NCBI GenBank assembly: GCA_964420975.1
Contig: CAYQVH010000006.1
Location: 62,001 to 126,000 of the forward strand
DNA: 64,000 nucleotides
Direction: 5' to 3'
Source: Accumulibacter sp964420975
GTDB lineage: Bacteria > Pseudomonadota > Gammaproteobacteria > Burkholderiales > Rhodocyclaceae
The notes under the pieces are model-generated. The model saw only the letters and a program-made list of their open reading frames with translations, was not told where the DNA came from and did no database searches. This document shows positions 16,075 through 26,246 of this stretch, one piece after another. The number at the start of each line of letters is the position of its first letter. Position 1 is the stretch's first letter. The translations under genes were made by a program, and so were the position numbers.

Positions 16075-16971
16075 ATGGCCGTTGTCAGCAAGACTTCCCG
16101 GCGTTCGGCAGCCGACCGTCTGAAGTTTTTCTTCGAGCTCTGCAAACCGAGGGTTAATAGCCTGATCGTGTTTACCGCGATGATCGGGATGTTTCTGGCT
16201 GCACCCGCGTTTCCGCCGTTTGGTCTTTTTGTTGCCGCTTCGCTCGGAATTGCTTTGGTCGCTGGTGCCGCTGCCGCCATTAACTGCCTCGTCGAACAAC
16301 AAATCGACGCTCGCATGGCGCGCACCCGCGCGCGTCCGACCGTGCGCGGCGAAGTAACCGCCGGCGAAACCGTCACCCTGGCCACCGCGGCTGGTGGCCT
16401 CGGACTGTGGATTCTGCATACCTTTGTCAACCCGCTGACGATGTGGCTGACGCTCGCCACCTTTCTCGGCTATGCACTAATTTATACCCTGCTGCTGAAG
16501 CCGGCGACACCGATGAACATCGTCATCGGCGGCGCTTCAGGGGCCATGCCGCCGGTTCTCGGCTGGTCGGCAATCACCGGCGAAGTCGGTCCACCGGCTC
16601 TTGCGCTGTTCCTGATCATATTCATCTGGACGCCACCGCATTTCTGGGCCCTCGCCTGTTACCGCTGCGCCGAGTACGCTAAGTCCGGCTTACCGATGCT
16701 GCCAGTGACGCACGGTATTCGCTTTACCTGCCTGCATAGCCTGCTCTACGTCATCATGCTCAGCGCCGCGACCGTGCTGCCGTTCACGCTGGGAATGAGT
16801 GGGCCCTGGTATCTTGCCGCCGCGCTGATCCTTGACGCCATCTTCCTGCTCTACAGCGTAACCCTCTGGCGAGACTACAGCGACAAACTGGCCAGACTGA
16901 CCTTTCGTTACTCGATCATCTATCTGACGCTATTGTTTACCGCGCTGCTCGCAGACCACTTTCTGCGCTGA
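16075..16971 (+). CDS. ctaB: Protoheme IX farnesyltransferase (heme O synthase)
   Basis: Integral membrane UbiA-family prenyltransferase that converts heme b to heme o, a precursor of heme a. 298 residues, with the family start FFELCKPRVNSLIVFTAMIG, the first Asp-rich motif region NCLVEQQIDARMARTRARP (the D-x3-x-R-T core), GGASGAMPPVLGW and the second motif region IFIWTPPHFWALACYR. About nine helices. It follows DUF2244 and the subunit-II-like gene; heme A synthase (ctaA), which usually sits beside ctaB, is absent from the window. Its 3' end overlaps convergent mpl by 35 bp. Confidence 0.96.
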   Translation: MAVVSKTSRRSAADRLKFFFELCKPRVNSLIVFTAMIGMFLAAPAFPPFGLFVAASLGIALVAGAAAAINCLVEQQIDARMARTRARPTVRGEVTAGETVTLATAAGGLGLWILHTFVNPLTMWLTLATFLGYALIYTLLLKPATPMNIVIGGASGAMPPVLGWSAITGEVGPPALALFLIIFIWTPPHFWALACYRCAEYAKSGLPMLPVTHGIRFTCLHSLLYVIMLSAATVLPFTLGMSGPWYLAAALILDAIFLLYSVTLWRDYSDKLARLTFRYSIIYLTLLFTALLADHFLR

Positions 16972-18337
16972 GCGACTGGCTGGCGAGCGCAGCCAGCAGG
17001 CGGTCGTGGATACCGCCAAATCCACCATTGCTCATCACGAGGACGTGGTCGCCCGGACGAGCCGCTACAACGATTTGATCGATCAAGAGTTCGACACGGT
17101 CAACGACGGTGGCCTGATCGCTCAAGGAAGCCAGTGTCGCCGCGGCATCCCAAGAGACCCCCGACGAGCAGCAGAAAACCAGGTTCGCGTCGGCAAGACT
17201 CGGCGCCAACCGGTCCCTCATGACGCCAAGTTTCATCGTGTTCGACCGCAATTCGATCACTGCCAGAATGCGAGCCGCAGCGCCAACCCGTCCCCGCAAG
17301 CCGGCAATCGTCGTCGCGATCGCGGTCGGGTGGTGCGCGAAATCATCGTATACGGTCACGCCGGCTACACAACCCCGCCATTCGAGTCTTCGTTTGACAC
17401 TCTTGAAGCGCGACAACGCGGCGAGCCCTCGTGCCAGCGGCACGCCGACGTGTTCCGCCGCGAGCAGGGCGGCGACCGCGTTACTTCGGTTGTGGTGGCC
17501 ACTCAGCTCCCAGTGCGTGCTACCGACGACCTCGCTGCCGTTGACTAGCTGCAACGACCCGTCACGGTCGTCACCTTCGGCTCGCCAACCGGCGAAATCG
17601 TTGAAGCGCTTTATCGACGTCCAGCAACCGCGCGCCAACACGCGCTCGAGACTTTGCTCGGCTGCGTTGCTGACGATCACGCCATTGCGCGGCAAGGTCC
17701 GCACCCAATGGTGGAACTGCGTTTCGATCGCCGACAGATCGGCGAAGATGTCGGCGTGATCGAACTCCAGGTTATTGAGGATCGCCGTCCGCGGCCGGTA
17801 GTGAATGAACTTCGAGCGCTTGTCACAGAAAGCGGTATCGTACTCGTCAGCTTCGACGACGAAAAACGGCGACTCGGAAGCTCCGCCGAACAGGCGAGCG
17901 GAAACGCCAAAATTGAGTGGCACGCCACCGATGAGAAAACCGGGGCTCAGCCCCGCATCGTCGAGAATCCACGCCAGCATTGCGGCAACGGTGGTCTTGC
18001 CATGAGTACCGGCAACGGCGAGCACCCACCGATCTCCGAGCACCTGTTCGGCCAGCCACTGCGGACCAGACAGGTAAGGCAGCCGGCGATCGAGTAGTTC
18101 TTCCAGCAACGCGTTGCCCCGCGAAATCGCGTTGCCAATCACGTAGCAGTCCGGCTCGAACGCCGTCTGAGCGGCATCGTAGCCTTCGATGACCTCAATG
18201 TCCGCAGCCGCCAGCTGCGTGCTCATCGGTGGATAGATCTCCCCGTCACAACCGGTGACGCGATGGCCCGCAGCGCGTGCGAGAAGGGCGAGACCCGCCA
18301 TGAAAGTGCCACCAATACCAAGGATGTGAATGTGCAT
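16937..18337 (-). CDS. mpl: UDP-N-acetylmuramate:L-Ala-gamma-D-Glu-meso-DAP ligase
   Basis: Cytoplasmic murein-peptide ligase of the Mur family that reattaches recycled tripeptide to UDP-MurNAc. 466 residues. The N-terminal MHIHILGIGGTFMAGLALLARAAG is the Mpl form of the UDP-binding loop; the ATP-binding P-loop is VAGTHGKTTVAAML; the conserved FVVEADEYDTAFCDKRSKFIHY identifies Mpl rather than MurC. ATG 18337 matches the family N-terminus; longer upstream in-frame sequence is unlike the family. Diverges from the next gene. Confidence 0.95.
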   Translation of the reverse strand: MHIHILGIGGTFMAGLALLARAAGHRVTGCDGEIYPPMSTQLAAADIEVIEGYDAAQTAFEPDCYVIGNAISRGNALLEELLDRRLPYLSGPQWLAEQVLGDRWVLAVAGTHGKTTVAAMLAWILDDAGLSPGFLIGGVPLNFGVSARLFGGASESPFFVVEADEYDTAFCDKRSKFIHYRPRTAILNNLEFDHADIFADLSAIETQFHHWVRTLPRNGVIVSNAAEQSLERVLARGCWTSIKRFNDFAGWRAEGDDRDGSLQLVNGSEVVGSTHWELSGHHNRSNAVAALLAAEHVGVPLARGLAALSRFKSVKRRLEWRGCVAGVTVYDDFAHHPTAIATTIAGLRGRVGAAARILAVIELRSNTMKLGVMRDRLAPSLADANLVFCCSSGVSWDAAATLASLSDQATVVDRVELLIDQIVVAARPGDHVLVMSNGGFGGIHDRLLAALASQSLSAESGLRAAR

Positions 18338-18455
18338 CGGTCGATCCAGGCTACAATTCCGGCGAAAGTGCGGCATTGTACCCGCTTGACGGGAGGTGCT
18401 GCGGTCAAGCGCCGTCGAGCACGGGCGGTGAGAAATGGCCGCAGGGAGGAATGGA

Positions 18456-19061
18456 ATGAACCGCCGAGCCGATCGCAAGCCCGGCTTGCGCTTGCGTAAC
18501 CACGTCGCTGGCGTCGCCGCCCGTTTGATGGCCGAAGAGGGGATAGGCGACGTCGCACTCGCCAAGCGCAAGGCGATGCGTCGCCTTGCGCTCCCCAGGA
18601 ACGCCGTGCTCCCCGACGACAGCCAGGTCGAAAGCGAACTCAGGGCCTATCACCGGCTTTTCCAGGACGACGAGCAGCGGGCAAGAAGTGCCTTCCTGCT
18701 GCGTAAGGCAGCCAGCCTGATGACGGTACTGCAACGTTTCAATCCCTATCTGACGGGTGCCGTACTTGAGGGTACGGCGGGGCGCTACGCCGAAATCGAT
18801 CTGCAGCTGTTCCCTGACAGTGCGAAGGACGTCGAGATCTTTCTTCTCGACCGGCGCATCCCGTACCACCACAGCACACCGCGTAACGACCGGGCGGAGG
18901 CGGTCTTGACCGTAGCCGACGCAGAAGCGATTGCCAACCTGGTGGTTTATCGGCGCGATGCCGAACGCGTTGCCGGGAAAACACGTGACGGCAGGACACG
19001 CGAACGCGCCCGCCTCGCTAGCGTTGAGGAATTGCTCGCGGCGGCGACCACCGTGCCGTGA
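18456..19061 (+). CDS. Conserved protein of unknown function, nucleotidyltransferase-like
   Basis: 201-residue basic, soluble protein. An N-terminal helical region (AEEGIGDVALAKRKAMRRLAL) is followed by a segment GRYAEIDLQLFPDSAKDVEIFLLDRRIPYH that could be a beta-sheet core with an acidic D-x-E-like pair, and a basic C-terminus. The start at 18456 is fixed by GGGAGGA five bases upstream. I do not recognise a characterised family; similarity to nucleotidyltransferase domains is only impressionistic. It diverges from mpl and is joined to the next gene by a 4-bp GTGA overlap. Confidence 0.7.
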   Translation: MNRRADRKPGLRLRNHVAGVAARLMAEEGIGDVALAKRKAMRRLALPRNAVLPDDSQVESELRAYHRLFQDDEQRARSAFLLRKAASLMTVLQRFNPYLTGAVLEGTAGRYAEIDLQLFPDSAKDVEIFLLDRRIPYHHSTPRNDRAEAVLTVADAEAIANLVVYRRDAERVAGKTRDGRTRERARLASVEELLAAATTVP

Positions 19062-19612
19062 GCTCCCGCCGGGTACGGATGGTCGGCGCGCTGACACTGC
19101 TCGTCGGCGCGATCATGCTTGCCGTCGGCGCGTACAGAGCGCTCATTCAGCCCGCCCAGCGCCTGCTGACGACCGATCGAGACGAGGTGGTGACGGACTT
19201 TTTCGCCATCAGCCTGGCTGACGCCGACGGTCGCCGACATGCTTTTTCGACTTGGCGGGGAAAAATAGTCGTGGTCAACTTCTGGGCCACTTGGTGCCCG
19301 CCGTGTCGCGACGAAATGCCGGTTTTCTCTCGCCTGCAGGACCGCTACGCGGCGCAGGGCGTTCAGTTCCTCGGCATCGCCCTCGACACGGCCGACGCCG
19401 TCCGCGCGTATGCCCACCAGCAACGTATCGCCTACCCGCTGCTCATTGGTGGCTCGACGGGGGTCAACCTGGTCCAGCGATTTGGCAACCGCACACTCGG
19501 TGTTCCGTACACAGTGCTCATCAACCGGGAGGGCAAGGTACACACCGTGCATGCCGGGCCGCTGGCCGAGCACCAACTGGACGACCTTCTGCGGACGACT
19601 CTGCAGCGCTGA
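19058..19612 (+). CDS. TlpA/ResA-type membrane-anchored thioredoxin
   Basis: 184-residue thiol-disulfide oxidoreductase. A signal anchor (ALTLLVGAIMLAVGAYRAL, about residues 9-27) is followed by an AhpC/TSA-Redoxin type thioredoxin fold with active site WATWCPPCRDEMP (about residues 77-89) and the cis-Pro loop GVPYTVLINREG. The active site faces the periplasm. Likely reduces cytochrome c apoproteins or other periplasmic disulfides. GTG start overlaps the preceding stop. Confidence 0.9.
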   Translation: MSSRRVRMVGALTLLVGAIMLAVGAYRALIQPAQRLLTTDRDEVVTDFFAISLADADGRRHAFSTWRGKIVVVNFWATWCPPCRDEMPVFSRLQDRYAAQGVQFLGIALDTADAVRAYAHQQRIAYPLLIGGSTGVNLVQRFGNRTLGVPYTVLINREGKVHTVHAGPLAEHQLDDLLRTTLQR

Positions 19613-19687
19613 TCGGCGGTCCGCGACCACTTGCGTGATGGCGCGTAGAGTAGACAAAATGACGTCATCTGCGGCAAACTTGCTGCC

Positions 19688-20179
19688 ATGAAGAAGGCAG
19701 AAGACGGTTCGCCGGCAGCCGACCGGAAACCCGAAGTTCCCCGGCTACTCGTCCTCCACGGCCCCAACCTCAATCTCCTTGGCACGCGCGAACCGGAGCA
19801 TTACGGTTCAACGACATTGGCCGAAATCAATCGTGCGCTGGCCTTGCGTGCGGACGCCGCTGGGGTCGCGCTGGAGGCTTTTCAGAGCAATCACGAAGGG
19901 GCTTTGATCGAACGTATCCATGCCGCTCGAGAACAGGGCGTGCGTTATCTGATCGTCAATCCGGCGGGCTATACGCACACCAGCGTCTCCCTGCGCGACG
20001 CCATTGCGGCGACCGGCTTACCGTTCATCGAGGTGCACCTCTCCAATGTGCACGCCCGCGAACCGTTCCGCCGACACTCGTATTTCTCCGACCTGGCGCT
20101 TGGCGTCATCACCGGGCTCGGTCGTGACAGCTACCTGCTGGCACTGGAGTACCTGCTGGGCAAGATTGCTGCCGAGTAA
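19688..20179 (+). CDS. aroQ: Type II 3-dehydroquinate dehydratase
   Basis: Cytoplasmic shikimate-pathway enzyme that dehydrates 3-dehydroquinate. 163 residues including a 16-residue N-terminal extension before LLVLHGPNLNLLGTREPEHYG. The catalytic Tyr is in the EHYG segment, the active-site Asn in NPAGYTHTSVSLRDAI and His in FIEVHLSNVHAREPFRRHSYFS. Commonly precedes accBC in betaproteobacteria, as here. Confidence 0.96.
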   Translation: MKKAEDGSPAADRKPEVPRLLVLHGPNLNLLGTREPEHYGSTTLAEINRALALRADAAGVALEAFQSNHEGALIERIHAAREQGVRYLIVNPAGYTHTSVSLRDAIAATGLPFIEVHLSNVHAREPFRRHSYFSDLALGVITGLGRDSYLLALEYLLGKIAAE

Positions 20180-20260
20180 AGCCGCCTGCCGAAGGCAAGC
20201 TCGCTCACCGCTGCCGGGACACGCCGCAAACTGAACATCACACTCACCTGAAGGAAACTC

Positions 20261-20707
20261 ATGGACCTGCGTAAACTCAAGAAGCTCATCGACCTCGTCG
20301 AAGAATCGAGCATCACCGAGCTGGAAATCCACGACGCCGAGGAGAGGGTACGTATCGTCAAGCACGGAGTACTCACGGCGCAGCAGGGCTGGTCCGCCCC
20401 GCCACCGCCCCCGATGTCGGCGGTCACGGAACCGCCAGCGCCGGTTCCGACCCCTGAAGCCACGCTGCCCGAAGGCAAACCGGTGAAAGCTCCCATGGTT
20501 GGCACCTTTTATCGCGCCTCGAGTCCAGGCGCCGAGCCCTACGTTCAAGTGGGCAGCGTCGTCAAGGTGGGCGACGTCCTCTGCATCATCGAAGCGATGA
20601 AACTGCTCAACGAGATCGAGGCGGATACGGCGGGAACGGTGAAAGCGATCCTGGTCGAAAACGGTCAACCGGTGGAATACGGCGAGCCGCTCTTCATTGT
20701 CGGCTAA
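20261..20707 (+). CDS. accB: Acetyl-CoA carboxylase biotin carboxyl carrier protein
   Basis: BCCP of acetyl-CoA carboxylase, the first step of fatty acid synthesis. 148 residues: N-terminal dimerisation region, a flexible Pro/Ala linker (about residues 46-72), then the biotinyl domain. The biotinylated Lys is K114 in EAMKLLNEI and the protruding thumb lies just before it. accC follows after 14 bp, forming the usual accBC operon. Confidence 0.97.
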   Translation: MDLRKLKKLIDLVEESSITELEIHDAEERVRIVKHGVLTAQQGWSAPPPPPMSAVTEPPAPVPTPEATLPEGKPVKAPMVGTFYRASSPGAEPYVQVGSVVKVGDVLCIIEAMKLLNEIEADTAGTVKAILVENGQPVEYGEPLFIVG

Positions 20708-20721
20708 GGGAAACGGCAGCC

Positions 20722-22086
<1,365 letters not shown>

Positions 22087-22100
22087 CCGGTAGCACGACC

Positions 22101-22994
22101 ATGGCGTGGCGATCGCTAAGTCTTGAAACGGACCACCCGCACGCGGAGTCGCTCGCCGAGGCCTTGCTCGCCTGTGGTGCGTACGCGGTCAGCATTGAGG
22201 ACGCCGACGCCGGCACCCCGGCGGAGAATCCGCACTACGGCGAGCCCGGTTCCACGCGCCAAGCGGCTTGGGCACGGTCGCGCCTGAGCGTACTGACCGA
22301 CGCCGAAATCGATACCGCGGTGTTGGTCGCTGCGGCCGCGCGCGCCGCCGGGCTAACGCAGTTGCCCGCCTTTTCAGAGGAGAACGTCCCTGATCAGGAT
22401 TGGGTGCGGTTAACCCAGGATCAGTTCGAACCGATCCGCATTTCGGAGCGACTCTGGATCGTTCCTTCCTGGCACCAACCTCCGAATCCAGCAGCGACAA
22501 ACCTCATCCTCGACCCCGGAACAGCGTTCGGCACCGGTTCGCATCCGACGACCCGGCTGTGCCTGGAGTGGATCGAGTCTCGTGTCGAAGCGGGGATGTC
22601 GATGCTCGACTATGGCTGTGGCTCAGGAATACTGGCGATCGCTGCCGGGCTGATGGGAGCGGTCGGGGTGGTCGGTGTCGACATCGACCAACAGGCCGTA
22701 GACGCGGCGCGGCACAACGCCACACGTAACGGTGTTACGAGTATCCGTTTTCAGGACTCCGCGCAAACCCTGAGCGGACAGTTCGATCTCGTCGTCGCCA
22801 ATATCCTTGCCAATCCGCTGAAAGTGCTGGCCCCGGCCATCTGTGGCCACGTTCGTCGCGGCGGCAGCCTGGCGCTCGCTGGCATCCTCTCCGAACAGGC
22901 CGATGACGTCATCGCCGCGTATCGCCCTTACCTCGCCCTGCGGACGGTTGCGACGTGCGAAGGCTGGATCTGCCTGGCGGGCGACAAGTCCTGA
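22101..22994 (+). CDS. prmA: Ribosomal protein L11 methyltransferase
   Basis: SAM-dependent methyltransferase that trimethylates L11. 297 residues. The N-terminal substrate domain begins MAWRSLSLETDHPHAESLAEAL. The catalytic domain carries PGTAFGTGSHPTTRLCLEW, SAM motif I (LDYGCGSGILAIAAGLMGA) and the NPPY-like VVANILANPL. The ATG at 22101 is preferred over the upstream TTG on family length. accC-prmA adjacency is conserved in betaproteobacteria. Confidence 0.96.
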   Translation: MAWRSLSLETDHPHAESLAEALLACGAYAVSIEDADAGTPAENPHYGEPGSTRQAAWARSRLSVLTDAEIDTAVLVAAAARAAGLTQLPAFSEENVPDQDWVRLTQDQFEPIRISERLWIVPSWHQPPNPAATNLILDPGTAFGTGSHPTTRLCLEWIESRVEAGMSMLDYGCGSGILAIAAGLMGAVGVVGVDIDQQAVDAARHNATRNGVTSIRFQDSAQTLSGQFDLVVANILANPLKVLAPAICGHVRRGGSLALAGILSEQADDVIAAYRPYLALRTVATCEGWICLAGDKS

Positions 22995-23000
22995 CCGCGC

Positions 23001-23912
23001 ATGAAAACCTACTGCCCCCGTTGCCAAACGGTGTTTCGCATCACCGCCGAGCAGCTCAGGGTGCGCGCCGGGCGAGTCCGTTGTGGGCAGTGCAGCCATC
23101 GCTTCAATGCCCTCGATCGGCTGCTCGACGACAGCGAGTCGATCGTCATTCCGGCGCCGATCGCTGTCGGTGAACCACCACCTCCCGAACGATCGACGGC
23201 GCCCACTGCTCTGGAGGTGCCACCGGTGGTCGGCGTACCTGCGGCGGACGCAACGGCGCCAGTTGCTGTGCCTCGATTTCTCGTCGCCGATGCGGGAGGA
23301 GAGGACCCCTTTGCTGGCGCCGCAACGAGTCAGATCTCCGCAAGCGACCCGCTGCCCGCCGTCGAGCCGCTCGTTCCTGCGCCCGAGCACAGTGGAACGC
23401 GGCGCTTTGCGTCATCGGTACTCCCCCCGGATGGCAAGGTCGACAAGCTGTTCGCTGCCGCCGCATCGCTCCTCGCGCTACTCCTGCTGGCGCAGGCGAT
23501 TTATCACTTTCGCGGCCCGATCGCGATCGCCGCACCCGTCCTGCGACCCGCGCTGACCGGCTTGAGCGAGCTCATCGCAACCGAGTTGCCGTTACCCCGA
23601 AACGCCGATCTGATCAGCATCGAAGCGTCGGATTTGCAAAGCGAACCGGGCAGGAATCGTGGACTCGTCCTGCAGGCGACGCTGCGCAACAGCGCGCGCT
23701 ACGGACAAGCGTATCCGGCGCTTGAACTGACATTGACCGACACCAAGGACAAAGCGCTCGTTCGCCGTGTGCTCCTCCCCGAAGACTACCTCCCGGCGAC
23801 AAGGCTTGCCGAAGGCGCTTTCCCCGCCAACGGAGAACTGGACGTCCGGGTCTGGCTTGAACCCAGAGAGGTTCATGCCGCGGGCTATCGCCTCTACGCC
23901 TTCTACCCTTGA
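23001..23912 (+). CDS. MJ0042-type zinc-ribbon, DUF3426 membrane protein
   Basis: 303-residue protein with an N-terminal MJ0042 zinc finger (MKTYCPRCQTVFRIT, then CGQCSHRFNA), a long Pro/Ala-rich variable linker (about residues 50-150), a transmembrane helix near residues 158-176 and a C-terminal DUF3426 domain predicted outside the membrane (LRNSARYGQAYPALELTLTD). Conserved after prmA in betaproteobacteria. Function unknown; the topology would link a cytoplasmic zinc ribbon with a periplasmic immunoglobulin-like domain. Confidence 0.88.
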   Translation: MKTYCPRCQTVFRITAEQLRVRAGRVRCGQCSHRFNALDRLLDDSESIVIPAPIAVGEPPPPERSTAPTALEVPPVVGVPAADATAPVAVPRFLVADAGGEDPFAGAATSQISASDPLPAVEPLVPAPEHSGTRRFASSVLPPDGKVDKLFAAAASLLALLLLAQAIYHFRGPIAIAAPVLRPALTGLSELIATELPLPRNADLISIEASDLQSEPGRNRGLVLQATLRNSARYGQAYPALELTLTDTKDKALVRRVLLPEDYLPATRLAEGAFPANGELDVRVWLEPREVHAAGYRLYAFYP

Positions 23913-23973
23913 CGCTGGCGATCCTCACCGACGCCTTCTGCCACCCGCCTCGTTCCTGGACGCTTCTGACACC

Positions 23974-24912
23974 ATGCCTACGCTCATCTGCGGATCAATC
24001 GCCTTCGACAACATCATGGTCTTTCATGACCGCTTCAAGCATCACATTCTTCCCGAGCAAATCCACATCCTGAACGTCGCCTTCCTGGTTCCCGAAATGC
24101 GCCGGGAATTTGGCGGCTGCGCGGGCAACATCGCCTACAACCTGCAGCTGCTCGGCGGCGATCCCCTGATCATGGCGACCGTTGGTGACGACGCCGATGC
24201 CTATCTTGTCCGCCTCGACGACCTCGGCCTGTCCCGTCGCCACGTCCGCAAAGTCGCTGGCAGCTTCACCGCGCAAGCCTTCATTACCACGGACCTGGAC
24301 GATAACCAGATCACCGCCTTTCACCCCGGAGCGATGAGTTTTTCACATTTGAATCGGGTGATCGATGCCGCCGGAGCGACGCTCGCGATCGTCGCTCCCG
24401 ACGGACGCGAAGGCATGCTCCAGCACGCGCGTGACCTGGCGACCACGGGCATCCCCTTTGTCTTTGATCCGGGCCAGGGACTGCCGATGTTCTCCGGCGA
24501 GGAACTGCTGGGTTTCATGAAACTTGCCCGCTACGCCTGTGTCAACGACTATGAAGCGAGGATGCTGTGCGAGCGGACTGGCATTTCCCTTGAGGGTTTG
24601 GCGGCCAACGTCGAGGCGCTGGTCGTCACACTAGGCAGCGAGGGCTCGCGGATCTACGCCGAAGGGCGTTGTCACGACATTCCGCCGGTCCAGGCGACGG
24701 CAGTGGTCGATCCGACCGGTTGTGGCGACGCGTACCGCTCCGGTCTGCTCTACGGGATTGCGGCTGGCTGGGATTGGGAGCGGACGGGCCGTATCGCCGC
24801 GGTGATGGGAGCCCTCAAGGTCGCCCATCGTGGGGGTCAGAACCATCGTCCGACGCGACAGGAAATTGCCGACTGCTTCTACTCGGCCTTCGAGACGAGA
24901 CTCTGGACATGA
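23974..24912 (+). CDS. PfkB-family carbohydrate/adenosine-type kinase
   Basis: 312-residue ribokinase-family kinase. The N-terminal sequence LICGSIAFDNIMVF, the GGCAGNIAYNLQLLGG substrate motif and the C-terminal catalytic signature DPTGCGDAYRSGLLYG are seen; the catalytic base is the Asp in GCGDAY, where Cys replaces the usual Ala in GAGD. This subgroup is often annotated adenosine kinase; the true substrate cannot be told. Ends in an ATGA overlap with the following lipoprotein gene. Confidence 0.86.
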   Translation: MPTLICGSIAFDNIMVFHDRFKHHILPEQIHILNVAFLVPEMRREFGGCAGNIAYNLQLLGGDPLIMATVGDDADAYLVRLDDLGLSRRHVRKVAGSFTAQAFITTDLDDNQITAFHPGAMSFSHLNRVIDAAGATLAIVAPDGREGMLQHARDLATTGIPFVFDPGQGLPMFSGEELLGFMKLARYACVNDYEARMLCERTGISLEGLAANVEALVVTLGSEGSRIYAEGRCHDIPPVQATAVVDPTGCGDAYRSGLLYGIAAGWDWERTGRIAAVMGALKVAHRGGQNHRPTRQEIADCFYSAFETRLWT

Positions 24913-25373
24913 CGATAACCCTCAAGCACTTGGCGGCGGTCGGCCTGTTGCTCCTGGCGAGTCTGGTTGCCGGCTGCGCGAGTAGCAAGTCGGCCAACGT
25001 CTATACGCGTGGCCAGGCGCAACAGGAGCTTGTCGTGCGCACGGGGACCGTCGAAAGCACGCGCGACGTACTCCTGGAGGGAACGAAATCGGGAACGGGT
25101 GCGATCGCCGGAGCCGCCGTCGGCGGGGTCGCCGGAAGCAACATCGGCGGTGGTAAAGGGCAAATCGTTGGCGCCATCATTGGTGCCGTCGCTGGCGGTC
25201 TGGCCGGGGCGGCGATTGAGGAGAACGCAACGCGCAGGCTGGCGCTGGAAATCACCGTCCGGCTTGACAGCGGACAGCTGATCGCCGTTGTCCAGGAGCC
25301 GGACGTCCCCTTCCTGCCCGGCGAACGCGTTCGCGTCCTGAGCGGGCGTGAGCAGACGCGCGTCACCCACTAG
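24909..25373 (+). CDS. Glycine-zipper outer-membrane lipoprotein (SlyB/Pcp-like)
   Basis: 154-residue lipoprotein. Signal peptide with lipobox LVAGC (lipidated Cys near residue 22), then a glycine-zipper 2TM segment (GTGAIAGAAVGGVAGSNIGGG and IVGAIIGAVAGGLAGAAIEE, about residues 60-102) and a C-terminal beta-rich domain. SlyB/Pcp proteins associate with lipopolysaccharide and Omp complexes. The ATG overlaps the kinase stop, so it is translationally coupled. Confidence 0.87.
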   Translation: MTITLKHLAAVGLLLLASLVAGCASSKSANVYTRGQAQQELVVRTGTVESTRDVLLEGTKSGTGAIAGAAVGGVAGSNIGGGKGQIVGAIIGAVAGGLAGAAIEENATRRLALEITVRLDSGQLIAVVQEPDVPFLPGERVRVLSGREQTRVTH

Positions 25374-25399
25374 ATTCCGTATACCCCAGGCTGGGGGCT

Positions 25400-25425
25400 G
25401 TCGCCGATTGCAGCCAATCAGCGAC
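25400..25425 (+). terminator. Stem-loop downstream of the SlyB-like gene
   Basis: GTCGC-C-GATTG (25400-25410) pairs with CAATC-A-GCGAC (25415-25425) around CAGC, one C-A mismatch. It lies 27 bp after the lipoprotein stop and 90 bp before the peroxiredoxin start. No U-run follows, so termination is uncertain; it could also be mRNA structure. Confidence 0.45.
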
Positions 25426-25514
25426 ACCGACAGCAGGGATTGAGCGCCGTCTTGGTCCCCAGGGCGGGACGCAGGCCGGTAACGTTTGTCCACCCATGTT
25501 TCGAGGAGGAGACC

Positions 25515-26174
25515 ATGTCGCTAAGAATCAATAGTCAGGCACCGGATTTCACGGCCGAAACGACCGAAGGAACGATCCATTTTCACGAATGGATCGGCGA
25601 CGGCTGGGCCATTCTTTTTTCCCATCCGAAGGACTTCACCCCGGTGTGCACGACCGAGCTGGGTTATATGGCGCGTTTGAAACCCGAGTTCGAGAAACGC
25701 CACTGCAAGATCATCGGCCTCAGCGTCGACCCGGTCGGTGACCACGTCCGCTGGGTCGGCGACATTGAGGAAACGCAGGGTCACGCGGTCAACTACCCGC
25801 TGATCGGAGATCCGGAGTTGAAGATCGCCAAGACCTACGACATGCTACCCGAAGACGCCGGTGCAACCTCTGTCGGTCGGACCGCCGCGACCAATGCGAC
25901 GGTTCGTTCGGTCTTCATCATCGGCCCGGACAAAAACATCAAGGCCATGCTGACTTACCCGATGAGCACCGGGCGCAACTTTGACGAAGTCCTCCGGCTG
26001 CTCGACTCGTGCCAGCTGACGGCGAAACATCAGGTGGCGACGCCGGTAAACTGGAAGCAAGGAGAAGACGTGATCATCATCCCGGCGGTTTCCGACGAAC
26101 AGGCGCGTGAAAAGTTTCCCGACGGATGGCGAGCCCCCAAACCTTACCTGCGGATCGTTCCACAGCCCAAATAG
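25515..26174 (+). CDS. 1-Cys (Prx6-type) peroxiredoxin
   Basis: 219-residue thiol peroxidase. The peroxidatic Cys is C45 in the PxxxTxxC motif (FTPVCTTELG). The Prx6 subgroup is shown by the C-terminal domain (VNWKQGEDVIIIPAVSDEQAREKFPDGW). No resolving Cys is needed in this group. A strong GAGGAGGA ribosome site precedes the ATG. It reduces H2O2 or alkyl hydroperoxides in the cytoplasm; a persulfide dioxygenase follows. Confidence 0.94.
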   Translation: MSLRINSQAPDFTAETTEGTIHFHEWIGDGWAILFSHPKDFTPVCTTELGYMARLKPEFEKRHCKIIGLSVDPVGDHVRWVGDIEETQGHAVNYPLIGDPELKIAKTYDMLPEDAGATSVGRTAATNATVRSVFIIGPDKNIKAMLTYPMSTGRNFDEVLRLLDSCQLTAKHQVATPVNWKQGEDVIIIPAVSDEQAREKFPDGWRAPKPYLRIVPQPK

Positions 26175-26246
26175 CGTCGGGGACTTCCCCCGTAGCGCCG
26201 GGCGCTCGCCCAACGGCGTGACTGCGCTGCGGGGAACAGCCAGACC

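Noticed and set aside
25381..25396. CCCCAG-CTGGGG inverted repeat as a terminator
   Set aside because: The arms leave a loop of one or no base, too tight for a hairpin; the neighbouring 25400-25425 stem is better.
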